64,000 nucleotides of DNA from Sesamum alatum (lineage: Eukaryota > Streptophyta > Magnoliopsida > Lamiales > Pedaliaceae), in contig JACGWO010000005.1 in assembly GCA_034509735.1 (NCBI GenBank), forward strand, positions 38,408,479 to 38,472,478, read 5' to 3'. Positions 45,701 to 58,928 of this stretch are shown here, one piece after another. The notes below the pieces were generated by a model that saw only the letters and a program-made list of their open reading frames with translations, was not told the DNA's origin and ran no database searches. The position numbers and the translations under genes were made by a program. Each line of letters begins with the position of its first letter. Within the stretch, counting starts at the first letter, position 1.

Positions 45701-48700
45701 TGCATATTCACGGCACCTAGTACAGATCTATTCATATCATGGAAATGATGATGTTCGTCAGCATTTGGAGGTATGTTCAGTCATCCTACCTACATTAAGC
45801 AAAAGCTTGAGTTATTTCACAATTCAGACTCACTAATGTTGTTTTAGATTGATGCTCATGTTGGGGGAGTAAATGATCTCGCATTCTCCCACCCCAATAA
45901 GCAGCTTTCTGTGATAACCTGTGGGGACGACAAGCTTATCAAGGTTGTTTTAAGATGCATATTTATAGTTTTTGCCATTATGCTTGTTATATTAGTGAAT
46001 GTGAATTCATTTCTGGTAATATGTGATTCTTAGGTTTGGGATGCCACAACTGGTACCAAACAATACACTTTTGAAGGTCATGAGGCCCCTGTCTATTCAG
46101 TCTGTCCTCACCACAAAGAGAATATTCAGGTAATGGAGCCATTAGATAACTGCTTCATTACATGTTTGATTACTTAGGGTGCCTGATTAATTGCATTGGA
46201 CATTGCCTTTATTGTAATATGACAATTTAGTTTCCAACAGCTTTGGACAGTAAGATGATAGAATAATTATATATTTTTGGATTTTGAGTTGATTATGATG
46301 TTTGTGCCATTGTTTTCCAGTTTATCTTTTCTACAGCATTGGATGGAAAGATTAAGGCTTGGTTATATGACAATTTGGGATCTCGAGTTGACTACGATGC
46401 TCCTGGTCGTTGGTGTACAACCATGGCCTACAGTGCTGATGGCACAAGGTAGGATACTCTGATGCGAAGTGTCAATGCTACTATTTGCATTTGTCACTCC
46501 ATGACCAGGTTTTTAAGCTGGCAATGTTCTTGCCCAGGCTCTTTTCTTGTGGGACTAGTAAAGATGGAGAGTCACACATTGTTGAATGGAATGAAAGTGA
46601 AGGTGCTGTGAAGAGAACATATCAAGGTTTCCGGAAACGATCTTTAGGGGTCGTGCAGTTTGATACGACGAAAAATAGGTTTTTGGCAGCTGGTGATGAC
46701 TTCTCTGTCAAATTCTGGGACATGGACAATACTCAACTTTTGACCAGTACTGATGCTGATGGAGGTCTTCCCGTGAGTATCTTTGATAACTTTTAACGTT
46801 TATGCTACCTTCCAAACAAGTTAGTGTATTGAGCCCTCATGTTGCTTTGGAAAAATTCAAGGCAAGTCCACGGATCCGCTTCAACAAAGATGGGACTCTG
46901 TTGGCCATTTCTGCCAATGAAAATGGAATCAAAATTCTAGCAAATACTGACGGTCTTCGGTTACTACGCACATTTGAAAATCTTGCTTTTGATGCTTCAA
47001 GAGCATCTGAAGCTGCAAAGGTATTTGATTCTACTTGAGGTAGTATTTTTCTTCCTCTATTGTAAGCAAGACTGTAACTTTTTATGTTTGTTTTCATGCA
47101 GCCTACTGTAAACCCAATATCTGCTGCAGCTGCTAGCAGTGCAGGACTTACGGAAAGGGTGGCCTCTGTTGTTAGCATCTCTGCAATGGTTGGCACCACC
47201 TACTTTTTTTCTGATGTGATGTTTTACATCATGAATTCTTCTTTTCTCCCATGGGAAACTCGCACACAACCACAAACTTTCTAATTTTCAGTCTGTTGCG
47301 AACTCCATCTTTGCTGATTTGGTAGTCATCCATGCATAACAAGAATAACGTGCTTGATTTTACAGAATGGGGATGCAAGAAATCTTGGAGATGTAAAACC
47401 CCGAATAACGGAAGAAGCTAATGACAAATCAAAGATATGGAAGCTCAGTGAAATTAATGAACCATCTCAGTGCCGGTCCTTGAAGCTCCCTGAGAATTTA
47501 AGAGTAACAAAGGTATATTTTCTCTTTTATGTTCATTTCATCTAACAGAGGTACTCCTGATCTGGCACAATATCCTGTTACAATCAGAAGCTATCGTGAG
47601 ATTTTATGCTTTTATGCATAGTAAAATAGTACTTTGTGTTACGTATTAGAATCAGATATATTGCATGTATGTGCTGAAAGATTGTACTTGAACCCTGTGA
47701 ACATGCACCTAGACTGAGGGGTTCTGAGGGGTTACATGCTCTGTATTTACACAACTATTTATCTGCATCGTAACTATACTGGAAATATTTATGCCTAGGA
47801 TTTATACCTATCACATTCCTGTTTCCTCGATCTATACCTTTTCAATATTTTGACCGCTACATAGTGAAGTCATGTTATTATAGTTTAACTCAAGTTCCAT
47901 CCGTCATCAAATATAAGCCAGAGCAAACCATTGAATGATGTGAGGACTGTCTTGATTATGAAAATAGCTGAATGAGTGAGAGAACCAATAATGGGGAAAA
48001 TGCTTCAGATTTTATGATTATGTCACATTAGGGAGAAGATGGACTGGTTATCTCTATTATCTGCATTATCTTGAGTTCAAATATTGCCACAGGTATTGAT
48101 TCCAGAATATTAGTATGCTACCTAGTTGTCTACTTTCTCAGTTCTTGAGATTGTGGTTGGAGGTTTCTATGCAGTCCTCGAATTTATTGTTTGCTCGTTA
48201 CTATATGTTTTGTTAATTCCACATAGTTGCCATATTTCCATGCAACCAATATTTCATGACTGGGTACTTTCATTTATCAACATGGTTTATGCTATCTTGG
48301 TAAAAATTATCCAGTCCATCTATGAAAATCCAAAATCATGTTGTTTTCTTGCTTATACATACGTGCGTTCCGTCCGATAAGGTTCTTTCTTGTATTGATC
48401 TAACAGATATCAAGATTGATATACACAAACTCAGGTAATGCTATACTGGCATTAGCTTCAAATGCAATCCATTTACTCTGGAAATGGCAGCGAAGTGAGC
48501 GTAATTCAACTGGAAAGGTAAGAATGGAGTGTAAGATTCTTCACCACTGATTTCAAGATAAATCATCTTGAAAAGAGAATGTTCTCTTTATAGGCAACTG
48601 CTACTGCTCCACCGCAATTATGGCAACCATCAAGTGGCATTTTGATGACCAATGATGTGTCCGACACAAGCCCCGAAGAAGCCGTTCCTTGCTTTGCTTT

Positions 48701-50352
48701 GTCCAAAAATGACTCTTATGTAATGTCAGCGTCGGGGGGGAAGATCTCTTTATTCAATATGATGACATTCAAGGTAACGAATAGAAGAACATAGAATTTC
48801 TGCCTTAGTGCTTGTGTGTTGTGCATGTTTTCATCTCACATTTAATCATGACCAAGTGCAGACAATGACAACTTTCATGCCTCCACCACCAGCAGCGACA
48901 TTCTTAGCGTTCCATCCTCAAGATAATAATATAATTGCAATTGGCATGGATGATTCCACAATTCAGATATATAATGTTCGAGTCGATGAGGTAATACAGT
49001 AGTACTTAGTAGGGTTTTTGTGGATGACTATCAGTGTTTCTTGTGGTTAAAGAAGAATCAAAGTAAATCATTGATCCTCATTCTCTTGTTGCAGGTCAAA
49101 AGCAAGCTTAAAGGCCACTCGAAAAGGATTACAGGCCTCGCATTCTCACATGTATTGAACGTGCTAGTTTCATCTGGAGCTGATGCTCAGGTAAAAAACT
49201 TAATTTTACATTTTTTTGCTGTTATACTGTTTTGAGTGCCCAGCAACATCGTTGCACAGAAAAGCAGAAACTTTGTTGCTACTGAAATGTACTATCTTTT
49301 CCTCTGCCCTTAAGTAATGTTCTGTGTTCAAGAACAAAAAGAAAAAATTCTCTTCTTTTTTTTGGCGAAGGTAAAATGAAAAATCTTATGCGCTGCAGCA
49401 TACCAATAACCTTCGAGCTGTGAATATTCATAGTATAGATGTTGCTTGCTCTTGTCCAAGTTTTTTCTCATTCTGATATCCTTTTTACCTAAATATGTTC
49501 TCTCCAGCTCTGCGTGTGGAGTTCTGATGGATGGGAAAAGCAGAAATCCAGATTTTTGCAACTCCCTTCTGGGAGATCACCAGCAGCACAGTCTGAAACA
49601 CGTGTACAGTTTCATCAGGACCAGATTCACTTTCTGGTTGTACACGAAACGCAGCTTGCAATATATGAAACGACAAAGTTAGAATGTGTAAAGCAGGTGA
49701 GTTTTTGCAATAGTAAATTTTTAAGGTTTTCTGAGTGCCAATCTCTTATAGATTCTCATTTCCTCTTCAGTGGGTCCCCCGTGAATCTGCTGCCCCAATA
49801 TCTCATGCAACATTTTCATGTGATAGCCAGCTGGTTTATGCTAGTTTCCTAGATGCAACTGTGTGCATATTCACTGCTGCACACCTCCGTTTACGATGCC
49901 GCATTAATCCTTCTGCTTATCTTTCTCCGGGGGTCAGGCAAGTCTTTGTCATGAGTTCTTTTTAACGACATTTCAGATGGCTTCCAATTGGTTACTTACA
50001 GTATCTCTTACCTAAATGATTACCTAAATTCCATTTAGCATTTGATTCTTAATTGGAACTAATACTTTATTCTTTTTGTGCTTGTAATCCAACACAAAAC
50101 GAAATCTCTTACCCTAAACTTCTCTTTCTTTCTTCTGGCAGTTCAAATGTACATCCACTTGTGATTGCGGCACATCCACAAGAACCAAATCAATTTGCAT
50201 TAGGTCTGTCAGATGGTTCAGTTCATGTCTTTGAGCCCCTCGAATCGGAAGGCAAATGGGGTGTCCCACCACCAGCAGAAAACGGCTCTACAAGCAGTGT
50301 ACCAACCACTCCTTTAGTTGGAGCTTCGGCCTCAGATCAGGCACAAAGATGA
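42707..50352 (+). CDS. TPL: TOPLESS/TOPLESS-related transcriptional co-repressor
   Basis: A nuclear Groucho/Tup1-type co-repressor that binds EAR motifs (LxLxL) of repressors such as Aux/IAA and NINJA and recruits histone deacetylation. I chain 25 exons: 42707-42786, 42913-43092, 43200-43313, 43395-43553, 43922-44102, 44187-44310, 44839-44948, 45046-45211, 45317-45426, 45537-45606, 45697-45770, 45848-45943, 46034-46129, 46321-46448, 46538-46772, 46862-47020, 47102-47188, 47366-47512, 48407-48517, 48594-48773, 48862-48990, 49095-49190, 49508-49696, 49771-49937, 50142-50352. They sum to 3399 nt, 1132 residues, against 1131 for Arabidopsis TPL. LisH (about 4-36), CTLH (about 34-92) and CRA form the N-terminal domain. 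R67, Y68, K71 and F74 are present, and N176, the site changed in tpl-1, is Asn. A proline-rich linker and two WD40 propellers follow. The last intron has a GC donor. TPL versus TPR1 orthology is not settled. Confidence 0.96.
49938..50141 (+). other. GC-AG intron (last intron of the TOPLESS gene)
   Basis: The frame needed to join GVS-SNVHP requires the donor AG|GCAAGT at 49937/49938. GCAAGT is the standard GC-AG donor consensus. The nearby GT at 49933 would shift the frame. The acceptor is TCTGGCAG|TTCAAATG. Confidence 0.8.
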
Positions 50353-50479
50353 TCCAATAGTAGTCGTCCCAGAAACCTCACATGCTCTAGTTGCCAGCTC
50401 CTTGGAAATTCTGGTAATGTTGGTTATTAATATGATTCTCTATACTCACTGATGAAGGCTGAATAGCTTCTGCTTTGGA

Positions 50480-50485
50480 AATAAA
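50480..50485 (+). terminator. Candidate polyadenylation signal of TOPLESS
   Basis: AATAAA occurs 128 bases after the stop codon at 50350-50352. Plant poly(A) signals are loose, and further A/T-rich candidates exist to about 50,700. Confidence 0.4.
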
Positions 50486-52065
50486 CTAGCGGCCCCTGTC
50501 TTTGTTCCAGGAAACTGTGGTAGAACACCTGTACATTACATCTTCTTTTCCGGGCATTGTGTAACACATTCTTCTCTATATTTCTCTGGATACATGCAGT
50601 TTTCGGAGCTGGATATGTAATTATCTCTGACCTTTGGCTCAAACATGCCAATTCACTAACAGTTTGGGTGAGATGTAATGTAAGATAAATGTTTTTAGTG
50701 AGTGTTAACAGTCAATTTTCCCCCTTTACAGAGAGTAAACAGATTTCATTTTCAGTTCTGTCCCTTCTCTTACTCAACTTATTCTGGTTGATTGAATGAT
50801 CTCTCTTGCTCCACTAGCTTTATGCATCAAAAGAGTTGCTGATAATCTTCTTTGACCCCTCTGCTACTACTAGCTGTAGTTGCACAGGAAGTTCAATCTT
50901 CAAATTTAGAAGGGATGATAGTGCCCTTTGTTGCTTTTAGTTGTAGAAAACTGAAACCAAAGTCCACAAGAATGGATTGATTTCAAACATCAAAATCCAC
51001 ATAGAAAAGTTGCGCTCGTCGTCAGTCTGGTGTTGAAGAGCTTGGTATCTTGTCGGAGGTATGAAGGGATATTTCCACTGGATGTTGAGGGTAATGGGAG
51101 GCTACAACTAGTCCAGTAGGGAAGGAGAAGTGTACAGAAAGTTAAAGAGAGGCTAGTTTGAGATCGTATACTTGTTTCTGTACAACTATTTTGCCTTCTT
51201 GAATAATTCTACTTTTGAAATTTCATCTTCGTCCAGCACACGAATTCATTTGAATTACTAGCAAGGAGCAGTGTCGGAAAGGAGCTAAAAAGTGCATTTG
51301 TATGATTTTAACTGCAAGAGAAGGTGCTGAGGCCGTCAGGATTGATGTATTTGAATTTGAGGGAATGATTTAGAGAAAAGAGAATTTAGCTGATTCATAT
51401 CAAAATAATGAAATTTATCGATATTCAACAACATATATAATTCAAATATGGAGTTAAAAGGATTTCAATTTTTTTGAATTTAAAATTCCTGAATAATTTA
51501 CTATTAGGGATTTAAAAATTTAGAATTGAATCTCTTATTACAACTAATAACAAACTCAAACTCAAACTCAAACTCAAACTCCTGGTGACGCACAGAACTC
51601 ATCAATCACCTCAGCACCAAACAAGTCCTATAGTCCAAATCACTTGCCATCCAACATGGTGTTTGAAACAAGATCCATACCTCACCTCAAACAAATGACA
51701 AAGACAGCAGGAAAACACATAACAGAGATAACGTTGTTATCAGTATCATAACATAACAAATCATTCAGCCACCATTTATATACACAAGTAGTTCTTGAGT
51801 CGGAAAACGTTTTTCCAGGAACCCAACGAGGAAAGACACTTAAGATACCATGCCCAAGGAAGATGTTATCTACATTTCTTTCCTACAGATACGGGAAAGA
51901 AGCTCCACATGTGGCACGGATCGATAAGCAGCAATTGCGCTAACATGCTCAGAACAAACTTTCATGTTCAGAATATGTACAATTTCATAAGACAGATATG
52001 TGCTTTATTGAAGCCATACGGAGTAGAGAAGATTTCCCGTGCTGATGAAATATGCGTCTGGGGCT
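50486..52065. other. Intergenic region between convergent gene ends
   Basis: It holds the 3' UTR of TOPLESS (to perhaps 50,700) and the 3' UTR of the LRR gene. A hexanucleotide microsatellite CAAACT, five units, is at 51551-51581. An AT-rich segment at about 51,340-51,540 may be a MITE. The 94-codon frame at 51795-52079 partly overlaps the 3' end of the LRR gene in the opposite strand and is a chance frame. Confidence 0.5.
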
Positions 52066-55000
52066 CTATTCGGGCCTAAAACTCACCAGGTTAGGGAGAT
52101 CAGACGACTGGAGCTTCTTTATGTCATTGGCAGTGACCTTGCACGACTCTAACGTCAGTGACTTCAAATTTTTAAGTGACTTGAGATGCTGCAAACCAGC
52201 ACTTGTTACTCGAGAATTTGAAACGTTCAAAGACACCAGCTGAGTAAGTCCTGCAATTATAGGTGGAAATCGAGATAAAGTCGCAATCTTAACCAAGAAA
52301 TGAAGCCAAAGAAAAAGAAACGGCAAATAGAGAACTTTCAATTCATATCCCGTCGGTCCATTTGTATGATCAAGGAGCTGTACATAATGCAATAGATGAG
52401 CTTAAGCAAATGTGCTAAGTACACAGAATATTTGTTGGATAGACAATAAGAAGAGCATAGCATGCATGTCAAATTTGTACAAGTACCAGAAATCGATTCC
52501 AAACTCCTGTCTGTCAAGTGGTTGTTCTGGGACAGATTCAGCAGTGTCAAGGATGTAAGGTCCTTAATGTTCTTTACACCAACATCAGTTAACCCACCAC
52601 CACAGACTTCCAGAGACCGCAGCTTCTTGAAAGCTGAATAAAAAGACACATTGACTATTTCTGTCAATGACAAAAGATGAAGGCGGTTGACTATAATGGG
52701 TTAAGTTATTAGCTTACATCGCAGATAATTGGTTCCAGAATCAGTAATCCGTGCTCCAAAGAGATCCAGATGCATCAACCCAGTCAAATCTGCAAAGAAA
52801 AAATTTCATACTTCAAACAACTTTATAAACACAGAACAAAGCATTTTCCTCTGTGATGCGTCGGCTGAAATCTGAATGTAGCTAAAAAAAGGTCTGAAAT
52901 ACTGCTTACCATCACAATAGTATGGAAACAGCAAAAGCAATTGCTCAAGAATATGGAAAAAGAAAAAGGAAAGAATGACATCACAGTCTTTCCAAGTGAT
53001 ATAAAGTCTTCTAGGGGGGGCTCCAGGTGGAAAAAAAGTAAAGAATTTAACAGAAAAAGAAAACTAGCTAATCAAAATAAACCTAGGAAATGTTGGTTAA
53101 GATCAATGTGGAAGTAGAAACGATAGCAGCATGCCTACAGAGACACAAACCTTCAAACCACATCATATACATGTCACATGCAAAGGCCACCAATCACCAT
53201 TCTCAAGATTGCTGCATTTACTGAAAACCATACATCTGTAGGGAAGTTTTTCCTTTTAGTTACCTAGCATAATTGGAGGCTATCACTGAATAAAAACACC
53301 GATGCTGTTATACTGAAAGCTTTTTCATGCATCAAGTTCTTGATTATGTAATTGACATTCTGCAGAGTAAGTTACAAACAGGAGACAACTAATTTAACTC
53401 TGCGGGAGTTGGACGTAAGCGGAGCATATTCTATTTCTATGGTAACATGCTCTTTCTTTTGACCAAATGTATTTCCTGCTGTAGTTTAATGTTGTCCTAC
53501 GTGCAATCCATTTATAGAGCTTAACTTTGGACCAGGATGTCTCATCATGCATTTTACATTAGCAAAACATGGAGGAGAAGATTTGTCCTGTCCACTTGGC
53601 AGAGACAAGATAGAAGTATTGAAACCTTTAAGAATGGAGGCGAAACAGTGGAGGAAAAAGCCACAAACAAAGATCCCTAACAGAAGCAGCACATAACTTG
53701 GACAAGAGAGTACAGTATGAGTGCATACAAGTGAAGCAGAAGTAATGACCATGAAACTAAGATCATGCTGATAGATAACTGCAAAGTCACCAGACCAAGA
53801 AATCTTACTTGTAAGAGCAGCAAGGCCAGCATCAGTAATTTGACGAGCATCCAAATTGAGAGACTTGAGAGATGATAAGCCAGACAACTTTCTCAAACCA
53901 GCATCAGTAACAACAGTGAAGGAAAGATTTAAACTCTCCAGATTATGCAGACCTGCATAGACGAACCAAAAATGTATCGAGGTTGAGATTTTGCCCTTTA
54001 TAATGACGCAATACAATTTGTAATGTCTGTTGGACAGTCATAAACATATTTACAAGCAAAAAAATAGGTACTTTTAGCACAAAATATAGTTGGGGAAGCC
54101 ATTTGGAATCAATTAATAAAACAAACCCTATTACATGACATTTGTGGGCTAACTTGGGGTAGTTACTTCATGAGGTGACATTCAAGCTGTAGAGACGGAC
54201 AGGAAATTTTTCCCTAAAGTTTTAATGGGCGCTGAACTTGGTTACGGCACACATTGCTACAGTAGCAAAGCTGATATTTCAGCTAATTCTTGGACCTAAG
54301 GATACCATTTGATATAGGCTTAGTTTGGGAGAGGAAATTTCATAGCTGAACCTCATTTATATTTGTGTGGATCAAGGCCGCTTGACAAGTCTTATCAAGA
54401 ATTATCTATTGGCATAGTCCTGTTCTAACTAGCATGTCCAGTCACATCTGCTCATGCTCAACTTGAGAAGCAATGTATATTCAATTATGAAAAAGGATAT
54501 CACTGCTATTTGTTTGAGATTTGATTAAAAAACATTTGTGGGAATATCAGAATAGTGGCAAAGGAACTACGTATAAGTATTAAACTTCAAAACAAGAGAT
54601 GCATATCACTAACAGCCCACCTAAATGCACAAAACACAGATGTATCTATATAGCAATATAGAAACTATATTATTTGTACGGATGACTTCAATATCAATCC
54701 AAGGATTGTTCCGAACCAGAAAGATGGCGTAATCCACTGCTTCCAACGTCAGTGTCTGACAACTCCAAGCATTTCAGACGAGATAGGCCTGACACCATGT
54801 GCCAGAAGAATCAATGTTAGCAAGTGAGAGAAACAGCGCCATCGGTAACAAACAAATATCAGGATGTATATGAGGAAAGCAATGAGGCATATAAAAAAAT
54901 CATCTGCTGCAGCAAATTTCATGATACCAGGAGTGCATCAGACTATGAAGGCAAATTCAATTTTGATGCAGAAATATAAAAAGTAAATACAGTCAGTAAC

Positions 55001-58000
55001 ACAATGCTAGCAATTAAAATGTTAACCTGCAAGGTGAACCATCCCTTCATCATTAATCCTGCAAGAATCCAAGTTTAAGCTCTCCAAATTCGTTAGACCT
55101 GTGGCACAAACAATCTGCATTCTGTGACCACTATTATATTAAATGGAAATCAATCAACTTTGACATGAACAATTACATAACCTTCACATGAATGTTGCAT
55201 GAACACAACTAAATCAAATTATATTATTCAGTATCGGAGGGTAGTAGAGGGGGAGTGATTCACCGTTCCATTCCACATGACAAGATATATTTACCTTTAA
55301 TATGCACCAACATGGCACCTGAAATCTCATTGAATCCCAAATTCAAAACTTTCAGAGATTGCAACTCTGCATGAAGCAGAGAAGACAAAATATTAACTCC
55401 AGAATCATGTCAACAATTCACAATAAAATGCAAAAAATAATTTTCTTCAGTTACATTTTGACGTTGAAACCGATGTTTAGATATCTTACTTGAAAATTTA
55501 TCACAACCATCATCTGTCAAATTACATCTGCTGAGATTCAAATATAACAAGGCACCAAGAGCTGCAATGAACACAATCCCAGAAATGTAGTATAAGGAAC
55601 TGGTCAGCAAAATGGACTACGATATTGAAGTTCTTGAGGCACATAATTTTAAAAAATTTACCATCATGGCTAATTAACAAGAGAAATGTGATTAATGTAA
55701 TGAAAAATGTTGAGCATCAAATCTCAATAATCAGGTTCCAATGAACTAGGTCAGACGGCGACAAAAATAAAACCAAGCACAAGATGAACCTGTAAGTGAC
55801 TCCAGACATGCAGCAGTGACAGGGCAACCCTCCATATTCAAAAGAGCAAGGTTCTTCAAATCTATAAAACAAATATTGAGAAATTAGAAACTTTATTTTT
55901 GTGGACATCCTCAAGTCACAAGGGATCTGCAGGTTAACAGTGTAGCTTTCGTTCTTATCCTGCGAAAAGACCTCTTCACACAGTATTCTTGGGAGACACA
56001 GAATAAGAACAGCAGCACTTCATCATAAAGTCAGAAATTTCTCATATCCTCACTTTTGGATCACTGTACAATTAAGGGTCCAGAAAAGGTTTTGACACAA
56101 CATATTTTAATGGTTTAAAACCAAAAAAATAGACTCAAAGAGAATAAGAGAACTCCCATGGGTTAAATGACATGAATCTTTTTGCTTTAAACCACAAATG
56201 AACAGAAAATCATTCGTACAGGTTGCTTGTATTACCTCTTAGGAAGGCAACACCATTATCAGTAACCTTACTGGAGGCAATTTGTAACGACGTCAAGCTT
56301 GTAAGTACTGCAACAGAGAGAAAAACAGGTTGGAGACCAATAAGGCACAAAGTATCAGATGGTGTGATTTATACGTATATTCTTCTCAAAAGAGCTAACC
56401 ACAATGTGTTCAAATACAAGAGGTAACTAGCATATCAAATACTTAAGAATGCATCCCCAGTATCAAATTTTAAGAATTGGAAGAACATGAGCTACCTGAG
56501 AGAGCCCTTATATCAGCATCAGTGATGCAGTTGCAACAGTTAACATTAAGAGATTCAAGCTTAGAAAGTCCTGTAAAAAAAGGATATGGTAGATCAGAGA
56601 ATGAAAGGTATAGGATTCAGAGCGAAAGTGAACCAAGTACAATATATCGACAACAATTAGGGAACTATCATGTTGTCAAGAAGGATTGATTCCATATACA
56701 TCAGCAACTATCATGCCACGATCAAGCTTGTATCAGTAAAGCCACAGGTGCATTAGACGGCTGTTGAGCATACAAGTCACGATTGAAAGAAAGGAAGTTA
56801 CTCATACTCATGTCACCAAATTAATTTATGTTTCCTTTTTCCTGTCTGCCATTGTAGTCCCCTAGCCTTTGAGTGGTGCTAACCCGAAAAATAAAAAAGT
56901 AAAAGAGAACAAAGATGATAAAAAACCTTAGTACGCTGCTCTAATTTTCACTGTGCAATTCCCTCAAATATATCTGTATTCTGAGTCCCATCAAGAAATC
57001 ACCTTGTATGGTCCAGCACACAGTTAAGATGACACTATTGTTTCTTCATAAGAAGAAAATTTCATTCACAGGAAAAAGGAACCTTCAAGTTACCTGTATT
57101 TCCTAAATGTAGCACGATTTCTTTGAAGTTAATGCATCACAACAACAGAGCATATAAAGCATAAATGCCCAAAACTAAAGGAAGCCAGTTTGTTCCATTA
57201 TTATTTACTAAAAAATTGATTTCTAGAAAAAGGAGATGTTAAAAATCCCAGTGCCTCTAAGTTTCATGCATGATTAGTATTATCCAGAAATTACTTCACT
57301 ACTCAGAGAGAGTTCACAAATTACAAACCTTTTAGATGGACAAGCCCTCCATGAATCCTTGGACATCTCTCCAGGTCCAACTTTACCAAATTGATTAAGC
57401 CAGATAAGGAACTCATTCCTTGTGCAGTGATCAAGTTGTTTCTTTTAAAACTTAGAGTAGTCAGGTTTGATAGACCTACAAGGTTGAGAAACAATGGTAC
57501 AAATCAGCTCATATGTTTTAAGCACATGTCGTAGAGTTCGCCACCACCCTGGCACCATACAGCTCTCTCCAGTTTCTTGGACCATAGTTGTTCCAAGTGG
57601 ACACAACATGAATGACAAAACATGTGGTCCACATACTACTGCAGGCTACAAGCCAAACACATATGATACAGCATGGTTGCAGATTCAATTCCTGAGGTGT
57701 CATCGCCCAACCAATTATTGGCTCAAGAAACATAAAAGAAAAATAAAGAAAAAGAAGCATAGCTCATAATTGCATTCTTCCTTATCCATCCAGGCCATTA
57801 AATAAATCAAATCAGGCCCTTCCTCTCGATTATATCAATTGGGATTTGGACAAGTTGTGAGGATCCGGAGGGAATGTCGACAAAGTTCTAAATTGCAACT
57901 TATAAGAGGCTACTAAGCTATTATTTAAACTTAAATCAAGAATCAAATTGCTCAGTAAATTATTGGGATGAAAACCCTTTTTATAACTCATAACGTTGAT

Positions 58001-58853
58001 ATAATTATAGTCAACACTCGCAGTCCAAACAGATTTTCGTAGAGGGTCAAAACCTACACTTTAACTTCAAGATCTTCATGAATGAAAGAACACGTTTAGA
58101 ATTAGAGGAAAAAATTCCTACCATTGATCTGTTCCAGGCCTTTGTCTGAAATCTGGTCACAGTAATTAAAGTTCAAGGCTTGAAGATTTTTGCAGTCTTT
58201 GAGATACATTAACCCAGAGTCAGTAACATCTGAACCCGAAAGATCCACAGAGAGTAGAGATGAACCCTGTGAAGAGACAACGTCCATCCAATTGTCATTG
58301 AATCCTGGGTATTCTCCCAAATTAAGATCCTGCAACAAACAGAGCAGTGAGCTCATGAGACCAGCTGCTGTCTGCCCTTTAGGCAGCCAAAGCAATTTGT
58401 GACCCATTTCTTCTTTTAGTAAAGCTTGCAAACCTGAAGAGCACAATCCCGAAAAGCTTCAAGTACAGAATCAGTTAGGCATTGGGAACACACTAAATCA
58501 TCAAAAATCTGCTGACTTATATCCCTTGGCAGCATGGAGAAGGTGCTGTATTTGTTTATGTCCTTCAACAAAAAAAAATTGCTTGTCAATAAACTTAAAG
58601 CAATTTTGCTCTCTTATACACTGAACTATAAACAGAGTAACCACGCCAAACATACTTGCCGAATTTTATATATACACAAATCCATAAGAGATGGGCAACT
58701 TTGTTTCCCTTGACTAGCGTCCATAGATGATCTAGAAAATGAGGTTCCAAGCCATTTTGAGCTCCCACTTTTAGTATATCTTCCAGAAACTCCTCGGTTC
58801 AGGTTATCCTCGTTTACCTGCTGGTCTCGCTTCCTGGAACAAGCTCCCCCCAT
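52066..58853 (-). CDS. Plant leucine-rich-repeat protein (AT1G15740 family, 'F-box/LRR 14-like')
   Basis: A protein of 578 residues by my model (Arabidopsis AT1G15740 is about 585). Exons in transcription order: 58656-58853, 58434-58562, 58122-58329, 57329-57475, 56496-56570, 56236-56307, 55790-55861, 55490-55561, 55295-55366, 55027-55098, 54717-54788, 53809-53952, 52718-52789, 52487-52633, 52066-52250, together 1737 nt. The N-terminus MGGACSRKRD has a myristoylation pattern (Gly2, Ser6) with Cys5 as a possible palmitoylation site, so membrane attachment is likely (inference). Residues 68-110 (LPRDISQQIFDDLV) resemble an F-box only weakly. From about 125 to the end are some 16 repeats of 24 residues, of the LxxLxxLNLxxxxITDxGLxxL type (Cys-containing/Fbxl class). 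It ends SFRPE-like (VSFRPE). Biochemical role unknown; the automatic 'F-box/LRR' label is not proof of an SCF role. Confidence 0.94.
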
Positions 58854-58928
58854 TTTTTACTGCAGTCTATTCTATTTACATCAAGAAAACTGCAGGGAAT
58901 CCATGCAGTTGTCAATTTATCACCAATG

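Noticed and set aside
53486..54016. Minus-strand frame of 176 codons
   Set aside because: Contains the 144-nt LRR exon (53809-53952) with read-through into both flanking introns, not a separate gene.
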